Under the pieces are notes generated by a model. It had not been told where the DNA came from and did not search any database. It was given only the letters and a program-made list of their open reading frames with translations. A DNA stretch of 64,000 nt from Blasia pusilla (taxonomy: Eukaryota; Marchantiophyta; Marchantiopsida; Blasiales): NCBI GenBank assembly GCA_050084515.1, contig CM114274.1:19344001-19408000 (forward strand). The letters run 5' to 3'. The translations under genes and the position numbers were made by a program. The first letter of the stretch is position 1. Each line of letters opens with the position of its first letter. Shown one piece after another: positions 33,801 to 45,800 of the stretch.

Positions 33801-36800
33801 TAAGATTTTAGTCAAAGGCTTTTTTTGAATTACATACTCTTTCCATCCTGTTTATCCCTACAGGACAGCACAATGTTGTGTCTGTGAAGAAACTTGCTGA
33901 AAGTTCTATTGATACCCTTTTCTATTCTCACAAGATGTCTTTAGAACTCATCAAACAAGGTCATTGTTTAGGTACAGGTTTTGCCAGGCATGGCCTGTAT
34001 CTAATCGAATGTCAATCTTGTGCTCCACAAATGATTTTGTTAACCAGGAGTTCATCCAATCTCTGGCTCAATCGCATGGGACATCTCAACTATCAACATC
34101 TACTGCAACTACATTGACAGAGATGGTTCAAGGTCAAGATCACATTGATGATCTCAATTTCTTTACAAGCCATGCTAAAGTCAAGCTCATCAGGCAACAT
34201 ATCATAGGAGATGGACAAGATCTTTCTGTGCAAAAGCTCTAGATCTGATTCATAGTGATCTGGCAGGACCAATGAAGACACCCAGTATTGGAAACGCCTC
34301 CTATTTCTGTACTTTTCTCGACCAATATACAAAGAAATACTTTGTCTACATCCCTCAGAAGAAGTCAGACATCTTTTCTAAACTCCAGAAGTTCAAAATC
34401 ATGGCTGAAAGAGAAACTGGTCTCAAGATTCGCATTCTCAGAACAGATGGAGGTGGTGAATATGGTGACTCTATTGAAGTCTTCCTTCAACCTTCTGGTA
34501 TTCTGTATCAACGTACAGTAATGGTTCTCCTATGCAGAATGGGACTGCTGAAAGACTCAATCATACACTAAAGGAAAAGGCAAGATGTATGCCATTCACA
34601 TGCACCTTCCTATATCATTTTGGGGAGAAGCAATTGTTACAGCTAACTATCTTCGGAACTTGAGTCCTATTAACTCTTTGAACAACACCTTCTGAGGCCT
34701 GGAGTGTAAACCTACTCTCACACATCTTCGAGTGTTGGTTCGCAAGCATTTGTTCTCATTCCAGCTGAGACTGTACTCATTAAGTAGTGCCTGTCGTAGC
34801 CTTGCGACCATAGACCCCGCGCCCTGGTTGGACGGTGCTTGAGACTGGGATGGGTGTAGAGAGAGAAGCAAGTGAAGAAGGTGCCATATGAGAGGAGGGA
34901 GACACTCTCATATAGTGTGAGTGCTGACCAAACAACGTGTTTGTGTGGAGCTTCCAAGTGTCATCCAAGAAACTCTTCACCTCACCATCTACTTTACCTG
35001 ATTGCGATCCCCAATAGACATTACTTACCAGTGCAGCAGCTTTGGGCAATGAATCAAGGCTACTGAATGTGTTGAACAATTCTGGTGCTACCAGCTTAGC
35101 AATATCAGCATATGCTCTTGCTCTGTGTGTTGTGAATTTCGCGCAGGAGACCAAGTAATGACTAGAGGTTTCATCCCCATCGCCACACAAGGCGCAAGAG
35201 TTTAGTTGTGTTCCCAGCTTGCTTTTCTTATGGTTCAAGGGGATTGCTCCTGTTCTGAACTTGAACTTGAGCCGGGTTCCCAAGGAAGGGGTTTCCCGCA
35301 AATGGTTCTTCAGTTCTGCCTTCTCGGGATATACCGTCAAAAGAGAGAGGTCAGACATTTTCATGGCTTCCTCCATGCTGTTTTGCTGTGAGCGTTTGCC
35401 CACTGCTTTGGTTATGGTATCCACGAATGCTTTCTCATCTTGCTCCCACAGTTCAGGCTCTGCTGGGAGCTTGGAAGCTTGCACAATCTCTTGAACCTTT
35501 TTCGTCCAAGATTTGGCCTGCTTTACCGGTCTTCTTTGGGTCCAGGTTTTCCCCATCACCTCTTTAGGATAGCGATGGGAGTCGATAGCGATAGGATAGC
35601 GATGGGAGTCCATTGTCTCCAGCTGCCCCCGCCATTTCAACTTGGCGATGTCACGTCTATCCTCCAAGGGTTCCACATCTAGTTCTGATCTCACACCAAC
35701 TCGGGCTGTTCGTGATGAAGTTGACATCATACCCCGAAACGCCTTCAGCTGCACAGCTTCAAGCCTATCCCTTTGTTTGGTGTTGGCATCCCACACTGCT
35801 GCCCCGTATTCCAGCGAGGGACGAATGGTATGCAAAATGACAGAGCGCTTTACTTCTGATGTGATATCCCGGCAGTGTAGGAATCTGGACAGACCGTTCA
35901 CCCTCTTGTGGCCTTTCTCAGTAGTCTTCTTAATGTGTGCATCCCACATGCAATCTTCCGAGAATTCTATGCCCAGATATGTGTATGTAGCCACAAGGGG
36001 CATCTCTTGTTCGCCCCAGTACCACTGTTGGTCTTGGTCCTCCTCCTTGCCATTGAAAATCATCACACCGCACTTCAGTACATTTGCCTCCATGCCCCAC
36101 ATGTCACACCAGATTTTAGTCAGGGAGATCATCTCTTGGAGTTTCTCTCCTGTTTCCTGGAGGCCACCAACGTCATCAGCAAACATGAGGGCAACAACAG
36201 AGCTGTTGCCCACCCGTATGCCTAGTCCACCATCCTCCATTCCTTCCAATAGGGAATTCACGAAAATGTTGAAGAGAGTAGGGGAGAGCGGGCATCCTTG
36301 AGCCACTCCTTGCTTGATGTTGAATGTCCCACTCTTTTGGCCATTCAGCAGAACTCTACTCCTTGTGTTCTGGTACATCTTCTCCACCACCCTCCACATT
36401 TTCCCTCTCAGCCCCGCCTTCCACAAGCTATAAGATAGCCCGTCACGCCATACAGTGTCGTATGCCTTCTTGAGGTCCAAGAAGAAGCAATAGGTGGGTT
36501 TCCCCTCTTTTTTCCTACCCTAGATAATCTGACTGAAGGTGAAGATGTGATCCACGCATCCTTGGGCTTGCCGGAAGCCAGCCTGGCCTTCCTTGATGAC
36601 AGAATTCTCCTCCAGGTACACAGAGATCCTATTGTTGAGTATACGGCAAAGGAGCTTCCCGACTACACTCAGCAATGTAATACCCCTGTAGTTTCCAGGG
36701 TCTTCTCGCTCACCCTTCTTGAAGAGGTTCACGATGACTCCCACCCGCCATCTTTGCGGGATGACTTCTGCCCGCCCAGACCAGGTTGAAGAGACTCACT

Positions 36801-39800
36801 CGAGAACGAGCCATAGCAGCATCGCCATACTTCAACAGCTCATTCACAAGCTCATCACCACTGCCTGCTTTGTGGTTCACATGTTCTTTGATCGCTGCTC
36901 CCACCTCAGCCAGGGAGAACCAATCGTTATATAGGTTGCCCAGCTCAACCTCATCATCTACCTTCTCCCATTGTATCTTAACAAAATCCTCTACCACCCT
37001 CTCGAAGTTCTGCTCTTCAAGGGATGTCTGAGCGGGCTTCCTGCCTAACTCCTTGTAATGGTCTTCCAACACATGTCGGATCTGTTTAGCCGTGGTCACC
37101 ATTCCACCTCCTTTTCTCTTCAAGGCCTTTACGTCGTTTTTGTCCCTGGCCTTGCTCAATTTCTGCACTTCCATCCAGAACTTTTTCTGATTTTCAGTGA
37201 AATTCTTATTGATGGATGAGTATGTCGCTTGGTTCAATTACTTTTTGTGCATGCGGACGAGAAGACGGGTTTCCTTGCGTAGGGCCACATACTCTGCCCA
37301 CAAGGATGGCAATGGCTCACCATGCACCATGCATAGTGTGGTACTTGGGGTATCTCAATTAACTTGGTTTCCCAAGTTTCCTGACCACTCCATATATGTA
37401 TTTGATTTTTCAGCAAAACTTCAGCAACCTCCAGCTGCTTCATTGCATGGGTCAGTCCACAGAAGTTCCAGGTACCCAAACGGAGACCTGTCACTAAGTG
37501 GGTTGGGGGTCGGCGGGCACGCTTTTGGCGTAGGTGTGGCTGCTTGCACCATGGAACCTCTTCATTTGCAGGCTCTTCATCGCTGGTTCCTTGGAGAGCA
37601 CTAAAGATATTAGGTGTGTAGATCACCAACGGTTTTGTGGAGATGGGCCTTTCCTTCAAGCTGGAACCACCCTCGACTACCATAGCCCTCCAGTTGTAGG
37701 CACGTCTCAGATCTTGAGACACCTGGCTTTTGTGGCAAGCCAAGTATTGGCCTCCTCTGCCTTTGATAGACGCCTTGAAGATACATTGACGGCCATTCAT
37801 CATCCGAGTAACCCCAGCAGTAGCCAGGAATTCAAAGCCCAAAGCTGCGCACATGATCTTAAATGAGACGAAGTCTATTGTGGGACGTACACCGAAAATG
37901 ATCATGTGGAACCTGTTAGAAATATATGAGAGATGTATACACAATGGTAATGATACAATGGTAAAGCTGGGCCTAAACTTTATGGAGAACTTCAAGTATG
38001 ATGTTTATTCAAGCCCCAGACTATATACTAATCTGGATATTGGCTAGAGACAAGATAGTCTGAGTGGCAAAGTGACCAAGTGGCCAAGTGGCCAAGTAGC
38101 CAAATGTCCAAGTGGCCAAGTAGCCAGCTGACCAAGTGGCCAAGTGGCCCTTTTAGCCAAGTGGTCAAGTGTCTTAGGTTAGATGTCGGACTGCTAAGAG
38201 TAGCAGCATTTAGGTAGTTCCTTTAACACATTTTAAGTCGAACATCTTTATCTAAAATGTATTTATCTAACACTCCCACTGAGCTAGGATAATCTCGCTG
38301 GAAGAACATGCAGCTGTCTACTCGAAAAGAGTCGTATCTCCCACTCAGTTGCATATCCTACATCCTAATATTTGGAGTAAGAAATAATGTTGGTCTTTAG
38401 ATAGACTTTTAGTCAAAACATCAGCAGCCTGAACTGAGGATCTACATTCTTGTAGACGAATATTTTGTTGTTGAATGTGTTCTGATATGAAGAAGAATTT
38501 TAGTTCCAAATGTCGGATTTTGGAATTGGAACAAAAATTATTTGATAGTTGAATTGCAGCTTGATTGTCTTCGTAAAGAATTGTTGGAGTTGCTGTAAAA
38601 ACCAATCTCAGCAAGTAAATGTCGAATCCAAAGTATTTCTTTGGTGGCCTCATTAAGGGCTATATATTCAGCTTCTTTAGTAGACTGTGCAGTAACTGTC
38701 TGCTTCCTTGAGGCCCAATGTACTGCACCTCCTGCCATGATAAGAACAAATCCTGAAATAGATTTTCTATCATCTTTAGAAGAAGCGAAACTGGCATCTG
38801 CATAGGCCTGAAGAGTAAAATCATGGGTGCAACCATCAAAGGTGATACCCATATTCAAGTTCCTTCAAATACCTTAGAACATGCATGGCAGCTTGCCAAT
38901 GCTCAATAGAATAGTTGGACATGTATTTACATAACTGGCCGACACTGAAAGAGATGTCAGGGACGAGTCATGGTTGAAGCATACATAAGACTTCCAACTA
39001 TCGTAGCATATGGATATTGCTGAAAATGAGCAAGATCATCACTTGTAGGAGCAGATGTGGGCTTGGACAATGTTGTCCCAGGCACAGAAGGGGTAGAAAC
39101 TGTATGACAATCTTTCATACCGAATTCTCCAAGTTTTTCACAGATATACCTTTGTTGATGCAAAGAAATCTTGTGATGTGCCCTGTCTCTTACCACCTGA
39201 AGTCCTAACAAGTGATGAAGCTCTCCCATGTCAACCATTTTAAAAATGGACTGAACATGAATTTTAAATTGTTGTAGCTGAATGAGATTATCTGCTAGAA
39301 TAGCAAGATCATCTACATATACAGCAATTATGAGTAATTGATCTGTAGAAGATCGTTTGTGATACAAACAAGGATCATAAGTACTTCTGAAAAAACCTGC
39401 AGAAGTCAAATATCCATCCATCTTTTGATACCAAGCTCGGGAGGATTGCTTCAAGCCATAAAGAGCTTTCTTCAGAAGACATACCTGTGGACCTTGATCA
39501 GTTACCTCAAAACCGGGAGGTTGATGCATGTATATGATTTCTTGTAGATCACCATGAAGAAAAGCAGTCTTGACGTCCATTTGATGTAGTTCAGCATTGC
39601 GAACAGCAGCAATGGAAAGCAGCATCCGGAGAGAAGTGATATTTATGACAGGAGAAAATGTTTCTTTGTAATCAATTCCTTCTTTCTGTGAATAACCTTT
39701 GGCTACCAGCCTGGCTTTGTACTTGAGAATACTTCCTGAAGAAGACCGCTTGATCTTAAAAACCCATTTACAAGAGACTATATTGGTAGTATCTGTGGAT

Positions 39801-42800
39801 GACTTGCGCTTTTTAGGGTTTGTCACAAGAATCCAGGTTTTGTTTTCATGAAGAGAGGCAATTTCAGCTTCCATAGCAGTTTGCCATTCATGAGAATCTG
39901 ATCTAGAGAGGGCTTCTGTTCTAGTGAGTGGATCAGATTGGATACAAGAAGAGAGAAGAATGTTTGAGCAAGCAGCATCATACATATGTACTGGTACAGA
40001 TGGTTGTGATGATCGCCTAGGATGAAAAGACGTGGGCAGATGTCCCATGGATTTCTCTAAAGCAACAGCACCTGTTTCTCTTGAAGTATCTCCCACTATT
40101 TCAGTATTTGTCTGAACTGTAGTTTTTCTTACTGCTTTAGGGACAGTTATCGGTTCAGAGTTTTCTACTGGGAAATAATCAAAAAATGGAGAGTAAGTAG
40201 AGTGAAAAACAGGAGAGAAGGAGAAAGGAGTATCTTCATTGAAGACAACATCTTTGCTGAGAAAAACACGTTTTGTATTGGGATTGAAAAGTTTATAACA
40301 TCTAGAACCAATCTGATAACCAAGGAATATACATTCTTCACCCGTAGAATCCATCTTTCTTCTTCTCTCAGCTGGAATGAGAGCAAATGCTTGACATCCA
40401 AACACTCGAAGATGTGTGAGAGTAGGTTTGAGACCACTCCAAGCTTCAGAAGGTGTTGTTGAAAGAGTTTGAGTAGGACTCAAGTTCGAAGATAGTTAGC
40501 TGTAACAATTGCTTCTCCCCAAAATGATATAGGAAGGCGCATGTGAATGAGCATACATCTTGCCTTTTCCTGTAGTGTGCGGTTGAGTCTTTCAGCAGAT
40601 CCATTCTGCATAGGAGAATCTCTTCCTGTGCGTTGATGAAGAATACCAAAAGTCTGAAGAAAGACTTGGAAAGAAGAGTCTATGTATTCACCATCTCCAT
40701 CTGTTCTGAGAACACGAATCTGGAGGCCAGTTTCTTTCTCAACCATGATTTTGAACTTCTGGAATGTAGAAAAGACATCTGACTTCTTGTGAAGAATATA
40801 GACAAAGGATTTCTTTGTATATTGGTCAAGAAAAGTACAGAAATAGTAGGCGTTTCCAATACTGGGTGTCTTCATTGGTCCTGCCAGATCACTGTGAATC
40901 AGATCTAGAGCCTTTTGAACAGGAAGATCTTGTCCATCTCCTTGATATGTTGCCTGATGAGCTTGCCTTTAGCACAGCTTGTACAGAAATTGAGATCATC
41001 GATATGATCTAGACCTTGAACCATTTTCTTTTGAATAAATAAATGCAATAAATGCTGATTGTTGAGATGTCCCATACGATTGTGCCAGAGATTGGATGAA
41101 CTTCTGGCTATCAAAATTGTCGATGGAGTACAAGATTGACATTCAATTAGATACATGCCATGCCTGGCAAAGCCTGTACCTAAACAATGACCTTGCTTGA
41201 TGAGTTCAAAAGACATATTGTGAGAATAGAAAAGGGTATCTATAGAGTTTTCAGCAAGTTTCTTCTCAGAAACAATATTGTGCTGTCCTGTAGGAATGAA
41301 CAGAACATTGGAAAGAGTATGTAATTCGAAAGAGCCTTTGACAAAAAGCTTTAATTGAACATTCCCAGTAGCTGTAGCATATATTTTGCCACTGCCTATT
41401 CCAGAAATGAGAATTGGAGAAATAGGAAGGAAATTAGAGAACACTTCTCTTTGACAGCAAACATGGGAATTTGAACCAAAATCAAGGATCCAAAGTTTGG
41501 AAAAATCTGGGAAAGTAGATGTAGAGGATCTTTGTATCATGAACAGATAGAGTGGTTCATCTGGTTGTAGTTCCTCAGATGTGGAGCATGTTAATGCTTG
41601 AGTGATAGGTGAAGTATTGACTAGTAAAGATGAGGTATCTTCTGGTTGAGTGGGCCCATAACCTGTTAGTAATATATGAGAGATGTATACACAATGGTAA
41701 TGATACAATGGTAAAGCTGCGCCTAAACTTTATGGAGAACTTCAAGTATGATGTTTATTCAAGCCCCAGACTATATACTAATCTGGATAGTGGCTAGAGA
41801 CAAGATAGTCTGTGGCTGAGTGGCAAAGTGACCAAGTGGCCAAGTGACAAAGTGGCCAAGTGGCCATCTGACCAAGTGTCCAAGTGGACAAGTGGCCCTT
41901 TTAGCCAAGTGGTCAAGTGTCTTAGGTTAGATGTCGGACTGCTAAGAGTAGCAGCATTTAGGTAGTTCCTTCAACACATTTTAAGTCGAACACCTTTATC
42001 TAAAATGTATTTATCTAACAAATGATACAATGGTAAAGCTGCGTCTAAACTTTATGGAGAACTTCAAGTCTGATGTTTATTCAAGCCCTAGACTATATAC
42101 TAATCTGGATAGTGGCTAGAGACAAGATAGTCTGTGGCTGAGTGGCCAAGTGGTCAAGTGGCCAAGTAGCCAAATGTCCAAGTGGCCAAGTAGCCAGCTG
42201 ACCAAGTGGCCAAGTGGCCCTTTTAGCCAAGTGGTCAAGTGTCTTAGGTTATATGTCGGACTGCTAAGAGTAGGAGCATTTAGGTAGTACCGTTAACACA
42301 TTTTAAGTCGAACACCTTTATCTAAAATGTATTTATCTAACAGTATATAGTCTGGGGCTTGGGTGAGTAGAGGCTACGATGTTCTCCATAAAGTTCATAG
42401 GCAGCTCTGCTATTGTATCATTGATTGTGTCGTACATTTCTCATATATTTGTAACAGTCAGGGTGCTATTTGTGTGGAGGGGCTGCCTCCAAGTGGTAGG
42501 GTAGCCAAAGAGTGACAGTTTGTTAATCCCAAATATCATAACTACCTGCCCAAGTGAATACCCCGGCCATGAATCTGCAGCTCCAGAACAGGGCAGGTCC
42601 AGCTTCAAAAGACGGAGGGCTCTCCACATGTCCAGCTAACTTCACTGGAAACCATACTGCTGGTACTGCTGCAACAAGTGATATTCCTAGTTGTTTGGTT
42701 CCTGCTTGATGTCAGAAATCCGAATCTGCTGGCCATTCACAAGAACTGAATGCTGTTGTGTGCTTGTAGAATTGGCCCACCATCCCTCACATTTTTTTCT

Positions 42801-45800
42801 GCAAGCCCAGCCATCTTAGGTGTAAGACATGCCCTTATACTAGAGATGGTCACGAGTCTTCTTTAGATCCAAGAAGTATTGAGTGGCCTTACCTTTCTTT
42901 TTCCCTTCCTTGGATAATCTGGCTGAAGGCATAATAAGAATCTTGTGAGTAGAGGGACTAAAACACTCCTGAGACAGAGAAAGCACAGCATGCACAATAC
43001 CTAACAGTGCTAACTTGCAAGAAACAGTAGGAGTCTTAGGGTCACGTCTAGGCCAGCTCCTTGCATGGTTTCATCCTCACAACTTCCCGGCAGAGATAAA
43101 AACACACGAGGAACACTTTAGCTGACTTGTACCACCAACCTATGACAAGGTCGTAAAGATTTGACCCAAGTAAAAAAGAAAGAAAGAAGCTGAACACTCA
43201 AGGACATTTGTACCATACTGCAGCAGCTACCTAGTGAAAGTGAGTCCTTCACAATGTAGCAAATAGCACTAACTGAACAGAGCAGCAAGCTGGACATATA
43301 TATAAGTGGCTTGGAGGAGAATGAGAGAAAGGAAGGGGAAGGGGCAACCAGAGGCTGTGTAGCTAGATGGAGGTTGCCCTAAAACGAACCCTAAGATATC
43401 TCTAGAAATGGGGCTGGTAAACGTATTCCTCGAAAACAGCTGTCCCTAAACATAGAAGAGACTTTTGTCATAACTATCTATTTATACTTTTCTCTTACAG
43501 GGTGGGGGCAACTACACTCCATACCCTTTGTCAATCATAGTTCCTAACTGACTTCTGTACACAATATAATCCATATGTCTCGTGTTGGGAATGAACTGCA
43601 TGTTATATGTAATCCTAACAGTCTGCAAAGGAAAGAGTGTTTTGAGCGGATATGCTGATTGTCCATTCTAAAGTAATTGTATGGTTAGCTGAGGCTAGCT
43701 TGGATATTGCCCAAGGCGATAGGTCTACTTGATAGTGATTACACAGGGAGACTGACTCAGGTAAGCATGAATGTTGTTTGCTGCTGAGCTCCTATTGAGA
43801 GGAGCAATATTGACATATTTATCAATACAGATTGTGGAGCAGCACCTAACATGCGCAGCAAATGAGTACCCACTTAATGCATTAAATGATGAGGAATATT
43901 TTGGTTCGGGATTACAAACAGCGATTGAAGCACTTGTGAAGCAAGGTCTCCTGGGACGACATCCCAGCAATGGTCCTCAGGACGTCTCTTGGCATTACAT
44001 TGGACATGAAGTAAGTTATCTTCTGTTGAATCACCAAAGAAGGTAGCCTGACTTGATAGGAGTGGAGATTCACATAAGATTAAATTGCAGGAGCCTTCTA
44101 TCTGGATGTGGTCAGAAGCATCAAATTTTCAGTCTGAGTTCTGAATCTGGTCATGGCTCTGGGGTGGCTGTAAACAAGTTGAAGTTGTAAAATTAGTGCA
44201 GGGCTGTTACAGTACAAAAGGGTGAAGCTTGAGAGCTTCTGCTCCGCAGGCTAGACTTGATGGGGTTTTGATTTCTCTGGAGAAAAAAATCTTATTGAAT
44301 GTTGTCCTGCAGAAACATCCATCCCAAGCTGTAAGCATTAGGGCTATTGAACCTGAGAAGTACACAGTAGTAAATCTTGCAACGAACGAGGTCATTGAAG
44401 AGATTGAAGAAAGCAAGGCCTTCTTTGAGGTGGGAACTGTGTCAATCTCAATATTTGGTTTGATCACCTCCAAGTACGAAGCTATCATTTTGTGCCTAAT
44501 TTCACTGGAATGGATGATGCACACTGTAAAGTTGTCCAAACTGATCTTTTATTCCCAAATGCCTCATGAAGTGGACTTGTTTTGTAGGTCTATGAAGGAG
44601 CAGTATATCTGAATCAAGGGAAAACTTACCTAGTTCAAACCCTGGATTTATCGGCAAAAGTGGCTTTATGTCGAGTTGCTGACCTCAAATACTATACAAA
44701 GACAAGGGATTTTACAGATGTGCATGTTACAGGGGGTGAATTGGTAAGGTCGACACGCAAGTGCCTTCAGGCAATGTATTATTGATGATAAATGACCAAC
44801 CCCTCAGAGAACATGTTGTCTGTAGTATCTAAAGTGCTACGCTTAGAATGAACCAGGTAGATGGTGTTGCATACATGGCCGGGCATTTATGAGGTTTTGT
44901 TATCAGAAATCTATGTGAAAGTGGAGAGTACAGTGCTATGTACACGCTAGTTCTATATGTCTAAGAGAGACTTTCTTCTGGTGATCTTGTTTCGTGGTGG
45001 GTAAGATTGATAAAAAAAATCCTCACAGGTTAAATGCTGTCAGAAGTGTGAGAGTAAGTCATCCTATTTCTCATGAAACAAGTTGCGCCATGAAAAGAAA
45101 GTACTCTCAAATGAATTAGGAGTTCCATTATGGGCTTAGTTTTCCTGAAATGATGTAAGGTTAGATAGCTGTAACTAGTTAACTTATCAGGTGCATTTTT
45201 TTGCATGGCTTTTGCTAGCATGGAATTTCTGGAGCTTTTGAATTTGTACCGTTTGTATTTGAGAATTGTTTATGGTCTTGCAGGCGTATCCTAAACAGAT
45301 CTGCAAGGACAAATATAGATCCACAACCGCGCAGGCCAGTAACTGCAAAGTTACTACAAAGTGGATTGGATTTCGGCGTATTTGGCAAGGCACTAATGAA
45401 ACGTTTGACTCAGTTGACCTATTCCTACCAGAAATATCCTACGATTCACAGGTCCTTACCCTAAAGGAAGATCTTCGCGACTTTTTTGGTGATGAGAAAA
45501 GTTAGTGCCGTGTGATGGGATTCCGAGAATGTCGTAGTCTAGATGATTTAACATCGGGTTGTAGTTTGAAATTAGTGGTTAGAATTCACTCAGTCTGGAA
45601 TACAGATTGGCGATTGAGGATAAATAATGCCATAAAAAATAGAATGAATGAATAGATTTATTGTCCACGGGGACCCCACAGGGCCATGGGACTTAGTATT
45701 GAGACTTAACAACAAATTTGGAGAGAGAGCAAGCACCAGCGAGGGCCTAAGGGGTCCTCAGAGCCAGGTGAGTGTCCCTGGTCTTCACACAGCTATGCAA

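Larger units (their letters stand above)
32198..34785 (+). mobile_element. Ty1/Copia element, plus-strand copy (5' LTR to integrase, 3' end lost)
   Basis: The order is 5' LTR (32,198-32,628), gag, zinc knuckle, protease, GAG-pre-integrase and integrase. Sequence similar to the minus-strand copy runs to about 34,780, where LINE B begins; RT and RNase H are absent. It belongs to the same family as 37,914-42,020, 47,560-49,590 and the 5,651-5,871 fragment. It lies in HRQ1 intron 18, in sense. Confidence 0.85.
37914..42020 (-). mobile_element. Ty1/Copia element, minus-strand copy with both LTRs, gag deleted
   Basis: The 4.1-kb element has LTRs at 37,914-38,272 (3') and 41,664-42,020 (5'), about 98% identical outside an internal 8-bp minisatellite. 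The interior encodes protease, integrase, RT and RNase H but almost no gag. No matching 5-bp target duplication was found, perhaps because another LTR abuts at 42,021. It lies antisense in HRQ1 intron 18. Confidence 0.9.

Noticed and set aside
35642-36301. 219-residue plus-strand frame
   Set aside because: Antisense of LINE B reverse transcriptase.
38055-38160. CRISPR-like short repeats
   Set aside because: Contiguous 8-bp units without spacers inside an LTR, in a nuclear eukaryotic sequence.
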